DNA of 64,000 nt from a virus. The notes beneath the pieces are model-generated. The model ran no database searches, had not been told where the DNA came from, and saw only the letters and a list, made by a program, of their open reading frames with translations. The translations under genes were made by a program, and so were the position numbers. Positions 19,285 to 29,253 of this stretch are shown here, in pieces (position 1 is the stretch's first letter; every line of letters starts with the position of its first letter). Location of the stretch: IMG/VR virus record IMGVR_UViG_3300046000_008568, positions 30,501 through 94,500 of that record. One strand, given 5' to 3'.

Positions 19285-19285
19285 C

Positions 19286-19546
19286 ATGAATCAAATTCTT
19301 AAACAACTAATTCAAGAATGTATTTCTGAAGCACTTGACGGAAACGTAGGTTCTGACGGAAATGTAGATCAACATAGAAATAGTGTTGATAACATGCAAC
19401 GTGGTTTTGCCTATATGCTTGGTGAATTAGATGTATTAAAAGATTATAGTAAATTAACAGATAGAGAGAAATCTGAGTTTGTCTCAGGAATAAAAGGGTA
19501 TATAGATCGCTATTTCTCAGATAGAACAGATGCTCCTAGAAATTAA
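19286..19546 (+). CDS. Small helical protein downstream of the tail tube
   Basis: 86 aa, mostly helical and polar (ILKQLIQECISEAL, FAYMLGELDVLKDYSKLTDREKSEF). It begins one base after the tail tube stop and is followed by a strong terminator, so it closes the sheath-tube transcript. No family is recognised. It could be an assembly factor for the tube; that is inference from position. Confidence 0.5.
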   Translation: MNQILKQLIQECISEALDGNVGSDGNVDQHRNSVDNMQRGFAYMLGELDVLKDYSKLTDREKSEFVSGIKGYIDRYFSDRTDAPRN

Positions 19547-19551
19547 ATAAA

Positions 19552-19580
19552 AAACCCGATAGAAATATCGGGTTTCTTTT
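19552..19580 (+). terminator. Rho-independent terminator after the tail tube operon
   Basis: Perfect 10-bp stem AAACCCGATA / TATCGGGTTT with a GAAA tetraloop, followed by CTTTT. It lies five bases after the stop of the 86-aa gene. Confidence 0.9.
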
Positions 19581-19599
19581 ACAAAAAACATAGTTTCAT

Positions 19600-19609
19600 T
19601 ATATTTATA
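19600..19609 (+). promoter_or_regulatory. Class II box TATATTTATA
   Basis: Sits between the terminator and the gp26-like gene, 22 bp before the start. This is the expected place to restart transcription. Confidence 0.55.
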
Positions 19610-19631
19610 TATATAAAATTAAAATAAGTTT

Positions 19632-20387
19632 ATGACAGATTTAAAAATTCCAACGGAAACGGTTACATTACCATCAAAAGGTCTTGTTTACCCTGAAACA
19701 TCGTTGTTAGCTAAGGGAGAAATCGAAATGCGCTACATGAGTGCACGAGATGAAGATATCTTAACTAACATTAACTTCATTAAGCAGGGAACTGCTATTG
19801 ATAAATTACTAAAATCACTTATAGTAACACCAATTGATATTGATGAGTTGGTTACAGGTGATAAAAACGCAGTTTTATTTGCTGCTCGTATCTTGGGATA
19901 TGGTAAAGAATATTCATTCAAATTTAGAAACGAATCAACAGGTAACGATGATGAATATTCCTTAGATTTAACTACATTAGATGAAAAACCTTTAGACGAA
20001 AATATATTCGAAAAAGGTAAAAACGAATTTGAATTTCAATTACCTAAATCAAATAATACCGTAACATTTAAGTTACTAACAGGCAAAGACGATAAAGCAA
20101 TTGACGCAGAACTTAAAGGACTTCAAAAAATTGACCCAAATGGCTCATTCGAGAATACTACGCGTTTAAAGCGCATGATAATCGCAGTTAACGGCAAGAC
20201 TGACCTAGTATCGATTGTAGATTTCGTAGATAATTACTTACTAGCACCAGATTCACGAGCATTAAAAAAATATTATAACGAGATATCCCCAGATATTGAA
20301 ACTACAATAACTTTAAACAAAGATGGCTACGTTCAGGAGGGCGTAACTATCCCTATTGGGATTAGCTTTTTTTGGCCTGACGCCTAA
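19632..20387 (+). CDS. Baseplate hub assembly protein / tail chaperone, T4 gp26-like
   Basis: 251 aa. The N-terminus ETVTLPSKGLVYPE, followed by GEIEMRYMSARDEDILTN and IDKLLKSLIV, matches the T4-like baseplate hub assembly family (gp26 type). Family members help assemble the hub or tape measure and need not remain in the virion. The 3' end carries a run of seven T (20367-20373) inside an overlap with the next ORF, 15 bases before the stop. Position just before the tape measure gene is that of tail assembly chaperones in many phages. Confidence 0.75.
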   Translation: MTDLKIPTETVTLPSKGLVYPETSLLAKGEIEMRYMSARDEDILTNINFIKQGTAIDKLLKSLIVTPIDIDELVTGDKNAVLFAARILGYGKEYSFKFRNESTGNDDEYSLDLTTLDEKPLDENIFEKGKNEFEFQLPKSNNTVTFKLLTGKDDKAIDAELKGLQKIDPNGSFENTTRLKRMIIAVNGKTDLVSIVDFVDNYLLAPDSRALKKYYNEISPDIETTITLNKDGYVQEGVTIPIGISFFWPDA

Positions 20388-20634
20388 ATATCGAGAATAT
20401 CTATTTTCTAGAATACATGAAATTGTATTTTACGGAAATGGAGGATACGATTGGAATACAGTTTACAATTTGCCTATTTCGCATCGTGATTTTATATATC
20501 ATAAAATTAGAGAACATTTTGAAAAACAAAATGCTGATGCTGAAAAACAACAAAAATCTATGAAATCAGCTTCATCAACAACTGTCAAACCTCCAATGAA
20601 CCCAACCTACACAGCAAAAGCCCCACGAAAGTAG
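20356..20634 (+). CDS. Small overlapping tail-assembly partner (gp51-like position)
   Basis: 92 aa counted from a TTG at 20356; no ATG opens the frame. It overlaps the gp26-like gene by 32 bp in the +1 (equivalently -2) frame. The sequence LTPKYREYLFSRIHEIVFYGNGGYDWNTVYNLP is like the small proteins that follow gp26 in cyanophage-type genomes. With no normal start, it is either translated from TTG by coupling or made as a C-terminal extension by frameshifting at the T7 run, as for lambda gpG/gpGT. The stop lies inside a terminator stem. Confidence 0.6.
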   Translation: MGLAFFGLTPKYREYLFSRIHEIVFYGNGGYDWNTVYNLPISHRDFIYHKIREHFEKQNADAEKQQKSMKSASSTTVKPPMNPTYTAKAPRK

Positions 20635-20641
20635 GGCTTTT
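20616..20641 (+). terminator. Terminator overlapping the gp51-like stop
   Basis: AAAAGCCC (20616-20623) pairs with GGGCTTTT (20634-20641) around CACGAAAGTA. The TAG stop lies in the 3' part of the loop. Confidence 0.8.
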
Positions 20642-20651
20642 CATATTTATC
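20642..20651 (+). promoter_or_regulatory. Class II box CATATTTATC
   Basis: Immediately follows the terminator and lies 16 bp before the tape-measure start. Confidence 0.5.
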
Positions 20652-20667
20652 TATATAATACACTACT

Positions 20668-22980
20668 ATGGCTAACAATCCTAACGATCCAGATTTTCAA
20701 AAAAATAATGAAGAACTAAATAGATTTAATGATTCCTTAAAAGAATCTATAGATTTATCGAGATCTTTGTCTAGAAATATTAAATCTGTTACGGATGAGC
20801 TTAAACTTTCTAAAGGAGCTAATAGTGAACTTTATAATGATTTAGGTAGATATAATGATGCTTTATCTAAAACCATTGGTTTATCTAAAAAATTAACTGA
20901 TGGACGATTAAAAGTAAAAGATGTAGAAAAATCTATTGCTAATATTGGGCAGACTTATGCCGATTATATGGCTCGAAACAATAAGTCATTTGAAGCAAGA
21001 GGTAGATTTACTTTAAGACAAAAAGACCTTCAAGAAGAACTTCTTAAATTAGAAGATAAAGAAATTAATAGAAGACTTAGAATTGGAGAAGCTGATGCTA
21101 AAATTGATGATTTACGACAACAACTAGCTGCTACTGAAGTCGCCCGCAGAAACACTAGAGAAACTGCTGATAGAGCCCTACAAACTCAAGCGATTCGAGA
21201 TATTAAAGCAAAAATTAAATATCAAGAAGATAATATAAAGATTTTAGAAAAAGATCAAAATCAAGAAGCAAAAATTACTGCTCAAAAACAACAAACTTTA
21301 GATAAAGTTGAAGATATAATAAAATCTCATAAAGGACTCCAAAAACAATATGAAGATGAAATAAAAAAACATGAAATTCTTCTTAAACTAGCAAAAGAAC
21401 AAGATACAGTAACTAATAGAATAAGTAACACATATAAAGACATATCAAAATTACTTAGCCCATTTACTGCAATATTTGCGTTTATTAAACAAATGGCGTT
21501 TGCCATATCTGATCAAACAGTAAAAATACAAAGAGGTTTAGTTAAAACTTATGATGAAGCACTTGTTATAAGACAAGAATTTAATGCTATTGCTGTTGCT
21601 TCTGGAGATATAGCAGTTACTACTGGAAGAATGGTTGCTGCTAATGCTGAGTTAGGAAAGCAATTAGGATACAACACCCAGTTTAGTGAAGACATGAACA
21701 CTGAGTTCATTAAGTTAACTAAAACACTTGGAATTAGTAATGAATCTGCTGGAGGATTAGCAAAACTTACTAAGATATCTGGACAAGAATTTAAAGATGT
21801 TAAAAACATCATTTATCAAACTACCCAACAACTCTCAGTTCAAAATGGACTTCAACAAGATCAAGTAGAAGTTATGGATGAAGTTGGTAAAATATCTGGT
21901 CAAACATTAGCAATGTTTAAAGGTAATGTACCTGCCCTAACAGAAGCTGTTGTTCAAGCTAGATTATTAGGTACTACTTTAGAAAGCGCTAAAAAATCCG
22001 CATCTGCTTTACTTGATTTTGAATCATCTATTGAAAATGAATTACAAGCCGAATTAATTACAGGAAGACAATTTAATTTAGAACGTGCTCGTGCTGCTGC
22101 TTTAACTGGAGATTTAACAACAGAAATGAAAGAGTTAGCAAATCAAGGAATTGATTTTAATAACTACTCTAACATGAACGTTATTGCTCAACAGAAGATA
22201 GCGGATATGATGGGTAAAACTACAGATGAACTTACCGATCAGCTATTAAAACAACAATATTTGGGCATGTCACATGAACAAATTGTTTCTATGAGTGGTG
22301 AGGAAGTAGCTAAAAAAGTAGAAGCATTAAATGCTCAAGAACAATTTAATCTTGCTATGGAAAAAATGCAGGATATTGTTACAAGCTTAGTAGGAGGTCC
22401 TTTAGGACAGTTAGTTGAAGCAATGGCTAGTGCACTTTCAAGTGCTGGAGGTTTATATGGTATGATGTTAGCTATTGCTGGGGTATCACTAGGGAAAACA
22501 CTAGCAACTTTAGCAACCTTAGCAATTGAATTAGAATTATCAGCTGCTGGCGCTATTGCTACTGCTTCTGCTATATCTTTTGGTCTTGCTGCTGTTGGTA
22601 TAGTAGCGGGAATTGCTGCTATGATGGGGGCATTTGACGATGCTAAAACTGATGCCACTCAACCTACATCTGCTGGAGATATGTATTCTGCTAAAGGTAA
22701 AACTATAATATCACCTAAAGAAGGTGGTTTATTTTCATTAAGCGATAATGATGAATTTGCTGCTGCTCCAGGATTAGGAGATATGATTAATAGACCAAAA
22801 CAACAAACCGCGGTTGTTCAAGATAATTCTGCCTTATTAAATGAATTAAAAGATTTAAACAAAAACACATTAATTACTAATCAACTTGTACAGCAAAGCA
22901 ATAATAAAAAATCTGACATATATATGGGACCAGATAAAGTAGGGACCTCATTGCTTAAAAGTAATTATAGCTTAGCTTAA
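20668..22980 (+). CDS. Tape measure protein candidate
   Basis: 770 aa. Residues 1-270 are predicted coiled coil with alternating Lys and Glu. The middle is helical. Residues ~575-660 are strongly hydrophobic and Ala/Gly-rich (YGMMLAIAGVSLG, AISFGLAAVGIVAGIAAMMGAF), as in tape measure proteins that are ejected with the genome. The C-terminal 110 residues are polar. It follows the two chaperone-type genes and precedes baseplate genes, the standard tape-measure position. T4 gp29 (590 aa) is the functional analogue, but no clear sequence match is claimed. Confidence 0.7.
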   Translation: MANNPNDPDFQKNNEELNRFNDSLKESIDLSRSLSRNIKSVTDELKLSKGANSELYNDLGRYNDALSKTIGLSKKLTDGRLKVKDVEKSIANIGQTYADYMARNNKSFEARGRFTLRQKDLQEELLKLEDKEINRRLRIGEADAKIDDLRQQLAATEVARRNTRETADRALQTQAIRDIKAKIKYQEDNIKILEKDQNQEAKITAQKQQTLDKVEDIIKSHKGLQKQYEDEIKKHEILLKLAKEQDTVTNRISNTYKDISKLLSPFTAIFAFIKQMAFAISDQTVKIQRGLVKTYDEALVIRQEFNAIAVASGDIAVTTGRMVAANAELGKQLGYNTQFSEDMNTEFIKLTKTLGISNESAGGLAKLTKISGQEFKDVKNIIYQTTQQLSVQNGLQQDQVEVMDEVGKISGQTLAMFKGNVPALTEAVVQARLLGTTLESAKKSASALLDFESSIENELQAELITGRQFNLERARAAALTGDLTTEMKELANQGIDFNNYSNMNVIAQQKIADMMGKTTDELTDQLLKQQYLGMSHEQIVSMSGEEVAKKVEALNAQEQFNLAMEKMQDIVTSLVGGPLGQLVEAMASALSSAGGLYGMMLAIAGVSLGKTLATLATLAIELELSAAGAIATASAISFGLAAVGIVAGIAAMMGAFDDAKTDATQPTSAGDMYSAKGKTIISPKEGGLFSLSDNDEFAAAPGLGDMINRPKQQTAVVQDNSALLNELKDLNKNTLITNQLVQQSNNKKSDIYMGPDKVGTSLLKSNYSLA

Positions 22981-22983
22981 TTT

Positions 22984-22993
22984 AATATTTATA
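22984..22993 (+). promoter_or_regulatory. Class II box AATATTTATA
   Basis: Lies 23 bp before the 97-aa gene that opens the baseplate block. Confidence 0.5.
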
Positions 22994-23016
22994 ATAAACA
23001 TTAAAACATAAATAAT

Positions 23017-23310
23017 ATGCCAACATCATTAGTAACCTTACTACAAAATCCAACATCGTACACTAATGCAGTACCTAAATGGAATGGAGGGGCAGTACCA
23101 CCAACGTTTCAACCAAACGTTAACCCAAATCCTCCAGGGTCTCGCCATGATCAATATTCAGTAAATGGAAACCCACCTATTCAAGTAATAGCAGGTGGAT
23201 TTGTACCATTTATACCAACACCATCACGTTTAGAAGAAGCCGATCCGTTAAATACGGCACCCTACAGAAACGCACCTGGACTTAAATACGTAGATTTCCC
23301 ACACCCTTAA
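23017..23310 (+). CDS. Small Pro/Asn-rich baseplate-region protein
   Basis: 97 aa, rich in Pro and Asn with little predicted helix (NPTSYTNAVPKWNGG, PTFQPNVNPNPPG). The composition suggests an extended peptide that packs against a larger assembly. It is nine bases upstream of the baseplate tube gene and shares its class II box. Family not recognised. Confidence 0.5.
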   Translation: MPTSLVTLLQNPTSYTNAVPKWNGGAVPPTFQPNVNPNPPGSRHDQYSVNGNPPIQVIAGGFVPFIPTPSRLEEADPLNTAPYRNAPGLKYVDFPHP

Positions 23311-23319
23311 TACTTAATA

Positions 23320-25389
23320 ATGGGTATATTCCAACAGGCTTCATTAACAAATCTAAGGAATTTAAGATACGGACGTGATACAATAGGTGGTGGTGATAGT
23401 GGAGCTCCATATATTACTACTGCTATTCCACCTGCTTTAGACCAACAAGCCGATCCTAACGACGCTGTAGGAATTGACGGTGGTTTAATTAGAGGAGGTT
23501 TTACAGGAGCAACAAATGCTTCTCAAAAAGATTTCATTCGTATTGGTAAATTCTTAAAAGATGCACCACAAGGTCCATTGTTTGTAATCAAACAAGTTGG
23601 ACTACAGTTGTCTAATCCACAGTTGGAAGCACCTCTAGGCGCTGGAGCTATATTAAATAATGTATTACAAGGAAACTTTAGTACACTTTTTGGAGGTGGT
23701 GATAATTTTAACGCTAATATAGGGAATACTCGTATCTATAATGGTGGTATTAATACATTACTTCAAGTTCCACTTAATGCTTTTGGAGGTCATATAACAA
23801 GACATGGTTTGTTGCCGATTCAATCCGATGATGCCAAATATGAAAATGTTGCCTTTAATAACAATCAAGAAGATCAAGGAGCTAACAATAGATTAGTTAG
23901 ATTAAAAGCTAAATTAGTAAAAAACCCGGATGCCAATATAGCTTCATACATTAGTGGTCCTGGTTCTATTGATGGTATAGGAATTACTACTATCCCATAT
24001 ATTTACAAAACATTAAGTAATCCTCAATATCTACCTTTAACTAAACCTCTTGAAATTTCACAAGATGGTTTTACTAACAACGCTGTAGATGAGAATGAAG
24101 ATTATTTATATGTACGCCCTGCTTTAAATCCAAACTATTATAATGCTCAAGGAGTATCATTACAATACTTATACAATTCTGAAGCTTTAATAGAATATAG
24201 TAATAATATTCTTCCTCCTTCTGAAGATCTAACAAATACTCTAGCTCAAAGTAATCAAATTGATCAAAATGCTATTAATTACGGGGCTGCCAAAACATAC
24301 TCAATATTACAAAGTGCTATTGATAGACAGACAAATAAAAATCAAATAGGAACAACATATTTTGAAAAAAATATAGGTACCACAGTTGGAGTAAGTCAAA
24401 TTAATAAGGCTAATCAAGCTAGTACACCTATTCGCTTTAATATAACTGGGAGATCTAAATATAAAAATTTAGATTTAAAAACATTTAATATAGATTCTCG
24501 CTTGGGTTTAAGCCAAGCTGATGGTTATAAAGATGAGGTTAATTTAACCCCACTATACTATGCTTCAGACGCTCCGGGCTCATCATATATTAAAATACCA
24601 GGAAACGCAAGACCTACTAGAGTAAGAGATTTAATCAAATTTAGAATTGAAGCAGTCGATAACGACTCTCCAACAAATAGTGTCTGGATGATCTTTCGTT
24701 CGTACCTTAAGGATATTACAGATAGTCCAAATCCGTCTTGGGGTACAGTTAATTATATAGGACGTGGAGAACCTTTTTATATTTACAAAGGATTTGAACG
24801 AAATATTTCATTTACTCTTCAAGTAGCGGCAATGTCTGAGGAAGAATTAAGACCAATGTGGCAAAAATTAAATTATCTATATTCAAATACAATGCCTGAT
24901 TATAGTAATAATATAATGAGAGCCCCATATATGCGATTAACATTAGGTGATTATATGTTCAGACAACCAGGAATAATTAAAAATTTAACATATTCTATAG
25001 GTAACGATTCACCTTGGGAGATAGCAATTGATGAACCAGAAAGTGGTGGAGATTTATATGAATTACCACACGTAATGACTATAACAATGACATTTGCTCC
25101 GGTACATGACTTCGTTCCTCGCAAATTTCCAACAATTTTAAATACAGTACCAGGTTCAGACGGAAAACCAGTAGCAGATTGGAAAAATCTACCAGCATTT
25201 ATGGGTGATAGACAAAGTAATCAAAATAAATGGTTAACAGATATATTTGGAAGTGATAATAAAATACCAGTGGGAGAAAATTCACCAGGAGTCCGCCCTG
25301 TATCAGTATTACCTACGCCTCAATTAGCCCCCGTAACGGGAGGTGCAACTATAAACGATATTGTTGCTCCCCTTAATATACCACAATAA
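23320..25389 (+). CDS. Baseplate tail-tube initiator, gp48/gp54-like
   Basis: 689 aa. The C-terminal part has the signature of T4-like baseplate tube proteins: FIYKGFERNISFTLQVAA-type strand, MSEEELRPMWQKLNYLYS, APYMRLTLGDYMF, QPGIIKNLTY, DSPWEIAID and LPHVMTITMTFAPVHDF (residues ~490-610). The N-terminal ~480 residues are an extension with no clear match. T4 gp48 and gp54 are only 364 and 320 aa, so this may combine both roles. It would link the hub to the first tail tube ring. The stop and the next start overlap by one base. Confidence 0.55.
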   Translation: MGIFQQASLTNLRNLRYGRDTIGGGDSGAPYITTAIPPALDQQADPNDAVGIDGGLIRGGFTGATNASQKDFIRIGKFLKDAPQGPLFVIKQVGLQLSNPQLEAPLGAGAILNNVLQGNFSTLFGGGDNFNANIGNTRIYNGGINTLLQVPLNAFGGHITRHGLLPIQSDDAKYENVAFNNNQEDQGANNRLVRLKAKLVKNPDANIASYISGPGSIDGIGITTIPYIYKTLSNPQYLPLTKPLEISQDGFTNNAVDENEDYLYVRPALNPNYYNAQGVSLQYLYNSEALIEYSNNILPPSEDLTNTLAQSNQIDQNAINYGAAKTYSILQSAIDRQTNKNQIGTTYFEKNIGTTVGVSQINKANQASTPIRFNITGRSKYKNLDLKTFNIDSRLGLSQADGYKDEVNLTPLYYASDAPGSSYIKIPGNARPTRVRDLIKFRIEAVDNDSPTNSVWMIFRSYLKDITDSPNPSWGTVNYIGRGEPFYIYKGFERNISFTLQVAAMSEEELRPMWQKLNYLYSNTMPDYSNNIMRAPYMRLTLGDYMFRQPGIIKNLTYSIGNDSPWEIAIDEPESGGDLYELPHVMTITMTFAPVHDFVPRKFPTILNTVPGSDGKPVADWKNLPAFMGDRQSNQNKWLTDIFGSDNKIPVGENSPGVRPVSVLPTPQLAPVTGGATINDIVAPLNIPQ

Positions 25390-25700
25390 TGATATACAAT
25401 AACGCAGACATATTAACAACAACTATTGATTCCCCATTCGGTGCGGGAAAACAATACTATAAAGCTAAACAATTTCCTATCATACCACCAACGGCTAATG
25501 ATTTATATGTTGTTACTGTAGAAGGGGATAGATTAGATTTATTAGCTTATACTTACTATCAAGATGCTTCATTATGGTGGGTTATATCTGCTATAAATAA
25601 TAATTGCACATTAGGATCTATGTTTCCTGTGCCTGGAACACAATTACGCATACCTACGGATATAAATAATGTTTTAACTATATTCGGAAATATTAATTAA
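25389..25700 (+). CDS. LysM-type baseplate wedge protein (gp53-like)
   Basis: 103 aa. The C-terminal half reads VEGDRLDLLAYTYYQDASLWWVISAINN followed by PGTQLRIPTD, a LysM-like pattern as in T4 gp53 and Mu gpX-type tail proteins. Such proteins sit at the baseplate and may touch the cell wall. T4 gp53 is 196 aa, so this is a minimal version. It overlaps the upstream gene by one base (TAATG). Confidence 0.65.
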   Translation: MIYNNADILTTTIDSPFGAGKQYYKAKQFPIIPPTANDLYVVTVEGDRLDLLAYTYYQDASLWWVISAINNNCTLGSMFPVPGTQLRIPTDINNVLTIFGNIN

Positions 25701-25710
25701 ATAAAATGTT

Positions 25711-28700
25711 ATGTCAATATTTAGAGAAACCTTCCCTACATTTATTCAAAACGAATTAAAACGAAGACAAGATGGGATGGCTGCTAGAACTCCCGCTTTT
25801 CTCCACCAATTAAATTCTCGCTCAGCTTGGGTAAGAATGACTTCAGGAGTTAATACTAGAGATAGTAAAGGGGGTATAACCAATGAACTAGCAAAAAACT
25901 ATGTTTTACAAGGTGGAACCTTAAATCATTCTACAAAAGAAACTAAAGATGGTATTGTAGATGTTTTTACTCAAAAAAATGGTTTAGGAAATGCATCAAA
26001 TGCCTATAGTAACAGATCTCAAGGAGGCAATTTAAACAGAACTGGTATTAGACCTATGCCGGGTATTACTAATGTAGCTATACAATCAAAGGGAGCATAC
26101 GGTTCACTTCAAGAAGCAACAGTAACATTTAATTGTTGGGATATTAAACAATTAGAAGAATTAGAACTTCTTTATATGCGTCCGGGATATACTGTACTTT
26201 TAGAATTTGGTTGGGATTTTGCTAAAATAAATGGTTATACTCCTAGCTATGATATATTAAATAAAAGCGATCTAAAATTAAATGATGCTTTTGCTCAAAT
26301 TTATGAATTAATTGATCAAAGTGGAGGAACATACGATGCCTTATTAGGGTATGTTAAAAATTATAATTGGGCTGCTAGAGATGATGGTGGATACGATTGT
26401 ACTACTTCTATTATATCACTAGGTGAAGTATTAGAATCACTTAAATGTAATTGGGTACCTGGAGAAACAATAGCATTTGATAGCTCTAACAAAGGAATAC
26501 TTCAAATACCAGGAGCTCCTTCTAATATAAATGTTGTTCAATCTTATGAAAAAGGAATTATTCCCGGATTAATCCAAGAATTATGGAACTATGCTTATAG
26601 AAGATCAGACAGATTATCAACAACTATAACTGACAGATCAGGAGACTATTATTATCTTTATAGACAAGATATTAGAGAGAATAAGGGTGATAGAGGAGGA
26701 TTAGTTAAAAACCTAGGACAAAACGATCCTAAAGCAGAAATATATATAACATTAGGTAGTTTTTGTGATTTACTTAGTACGTATGTGTTTACTAAAGGAG
26801 CTAGTAATCAACCACTTTCTGAGTTAGTAACTTATGAAACTGACTATAAATCTAAAAATTATATAAAATACGATAAGAAAAATAGCACTAACTCTCCTGA
26901 ATCATTATTTAATCCTCAAAAACCAATTAATGCATATGCTAAATCTCTTAAATGTATAGCTAGTCCTTTAGCTCTATCAACTAATCTAGGAGTATGCTAT
27001 GTTAGAAATGACAATTGGAATAACCTCTCAATTCAAGCACCTACATCACCTACACCACCTGCAAGAATAACACCTTCTAGAGATATCCAGAATGCCGTTT
27101 TTAATACCAATTTTTCTACATTAAAAAATTCTGTGCTGCCTGCAGTAGTTGAACGAATTGGTTCTAAAATGACTAGAACAGGAGATACAACATTAGGTTC
27201 TACATTTGGAGGTGGATTTGACCTTACAAATACAAAACAATATAAATATGATGGTAATTTAAAAGATGACATAACAACACTAGCTACGGATTTAGGAAAT
27301 GCTTTAGTTGGATTTACATTTCCTAGTGGAGTTCCTGAACTTGAATTTTGGAATGGAACCCGATTTTCTTCCCCTAACACAAATCCTGGATCGGGTACTG
27401 TTAATCTTTTAGATTACTTTGGAAATGTTAATAAATTATATGATCAACTATTTCGCTATGATTATGATCCCGCCCCTCCAGGGAAACCAGATATATATGA
27501 ACAAAATATTGTAGGATTTAATGAAGACCCGTTTGAAGATGGAGCTGTTTCAACTACTGATAAAACTCAAAAACAATGGTCTAAACAAGAAGTAATTGAT
27601 CTTCTTAAAACATCTCTTTCTAGTATTCCTATACAAGGAGCATTACAACAAAGTCTTATAAATCAAATCCCTGTAGTAGCAGATCAAGTTGCTAACGCAG
27701 CTTCAAATGTATCATCTAAAAGTGCTTTACCTTTTTTAGAAGATAATAATGGTGATACAAAACAATTAGGATATATTTCAAATATATATGTTAATTTAAA
27801 CTACTTATATGAACATGCAATTTCTAAAAATGTTGCTTCTAGTGATCCTCAAAATAAAAATACTATATCTATAAGGGATTATATTCAAGGAGTTATGAGA
27901 GATGTTCAAAATAGTTTAGGAAATATAAATAATTTTGATATTCAAGTAGATAATCGAAATGCTATAGGTAGAATTATTGATATTAATTTTACTGGAAGTA
28001 CAAAAGAAAAATTATTTCTTCTTCAAATGCATAATCTTAATTCTGTAGTTAGAGATTATAAATTTTCATCTAAAATATTTCCTGAAATGGGTTCTATTAT
28101 AGCTATATCTGCTCAAGATCCTGAAGGTATAGGAAAATTAGGATACGATAATGCTACTTTAGTTGCATGGAATGAAGGGATATCAGATAGATTAATACCT
28201 AAAAAGAATTTTAATTCAACTATAGAGTTAAAAAAAGATCCTAATAAACCTGATAGTCCTGCTACATTTCTTTTACCTTTTTTAACTAAGATATATAATT
28301 ATTTTCAATATATAAATGGTTCTAGTACTTTAAATAGCACAAATGATAATTTTAATTATGCTTATGGTGGGTTAGATTTTGCTTATAGAGACTTTTTAGC
28401 TAGTTTAGATAGATTTGATCCACAAAACCGTTTTAGAACTATTATACCAACAGAATTAACTATTACTTTAGATGGTATTGGTGGTATAATTATAGGAAAT
28501 TTATTTAAAATTAATCAAGACATTATACCTAAAGGATACAAAAACATAGGTAACCGAGAAATTGCATATATTGTAACTAGACTAGGACACCAACTCTCAG
28601 GAAATGACTGGACCACAGAATTAAGTGCTTATCCTGTTGTATTTGAAAATGCCACAGGAATAAAGGTTTGGAAACAATGGGATAATAACCAATATCCAGG

Positions 28701-29241
28701 AACAATTATTAAAGTAGGTAAAAATCGAATAAGGATACCAAATACAGCAGCCGCGGCCGCCAATGAATTAATAGTTTTTAATACTTTAAAAGCTGCAGGA
28801 TGGAATAAGGTACAAGTAGCAGCTGCATTAGGTAATATATCAAAAGAAACAGGAGGTTCATTTGATCCAGGAGCAGTATGGGCTAAAGATCTTAATGGAT
28901 ATCCTTCTGTAGGCTTAATCCAATGGAATGGAAAAGGTGTAGGTAACACTACAGATCCAAATGGTGTTTTTGCTATAATTGGTACAACAGTAGAAGAACA
29001 AACAAATTATTTAATTAATAAATGGCCTAATACTGCTAGATTTTTAAAAGCAACTCCTAGTACGGTAACTCCTTATACAGCAGGATTTAATTTTGCTAAA
29101 ATAGTAGAAGTATGTGCAGATTGCGGAAATTTAACAGACTACCAAAATAGCACAAGATTCCAAGCATATGAAAGAAGCACATTTGCTGAAAACTATTATA
29201 ATAGATTTAATACATCTGGAGATTCTTTATACTGGCAATAA
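25711..29241 (+). CDS. Baseplate hub protein with C-terminal tail lysozyme
   Basis: 1176 aa. Residues ~100-200 contain IQSKGAYGSLQEATVTFNCWDIKQLEELELLY, LRPGYTVLLEFGW-type sequence, typical of hub proteins that thread onto the tail tube. Residues ~1015-1165 match phage tail lysozyme domains: VQVAAALGNISKETGG, PSVGLIQWNG, the end AYERSTFAENYYNRF, with Glu1046 the likely catalytic acid. The protein thus combines the hub and cell-wall-cutting roles that T4 splits between gp27 and gp5. The long middle part is not recognised. Confidence 0.75.
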   Translation: MSIFRETFPTFIQNELKRRQDGMAARTPAFLHQLNSRSAWVRMTSGVNTRDSKGGITNELAKNYVLQGGTLNHSTKETKDGIVDVFTQKNGLGNASNAYSNRSQGGNLNRTGIRPMPGITNVAIQSKGAYGSLQEATVTFNCWDIKQLEELELLYMRPGYTVLLEFGWDFAKINGYTPSYDILNKSDLKLNDAFAQIYELIDQSGGTYDALLGYVKNYNWAARDDGGYDCTTSIISLGEVLESLKCNWVPGETIAFDSSNKGILQIPGAPSNINVVQSYEKGIIPGLIQELWNYAYRRSDRLSTTITDRSGDYYYLYRQDIRENKGDRGGLVKNLGQNDPKAEIYITLGSFCDLLSTYVFTKGASNQPLSELVTYETDYKSKNYIKYDKKNSTNSPESLFNPQKPINAYAKSLKCIASPLALSTNLGVCYVRNDNWNNLSIQAPTSPTPPARITPSRDIQNAVFNTNFSTLKNSVLPAVVERIGSKMTRTGDTTLGSTFGGGFDLTNTKQYKYDGNLKDDITTLATDLGNALVGFTFPSGVPELEFWNGTRFSSPNTNPGSGTVNLLDYFGNVNKLYDQLFRYDYDPAPPGKPDIYEQNIVGFNEDPFEDGAVSTTDKTQKQWSKQEVIDLLKTSLSSIPIQGALQQSLINQIPVVADQVANAASNVSSKSALPFLEDNNGDTKQLGYISNIYVNLNYLYEHAISKNVASSDPQNKNTISIRDYIQGVMRDVQNSLGNINNFDIQVDNRNAIGRIIDINFTGSTKEKLFLLQMHNLNSVVRDYKFSSKIFPEMGSIIAISAQDPEGIGKLGYDNATLVAWNEGISDRLIPKKNFNSTIELKKDPNKPDSPATFLLPFLTKIYNYFQYINGSSTLNSTNDNFNYAYGGLDFAYRDFLASLDRFDPQNRFRTIIPTELTITLDGIGGIIIGNLFKINQDIIPKGYKNIGNREIAYIVTRLGHQLSGNDWTTELSAYPVVFENATGIKVWKQWDNNQYPGTIIKVGKNRIRIPNTAAAAANELIVFNTLKAAGWNKVQVAAALGNISKETGGSFDPGAVWAKDLNGYPSVGLIQWNGKGVGNTTDPNGVFAIIGTTVEEQTNYLINKWPNTARFLKATPSTVTPYTAGFNFAKIVEVCADCGNLTDYQNSTRFQAYERSTFAENYYNRFNTSGDSLYWQ

Positions 29242-29253
29242 TTTAATTAATTA

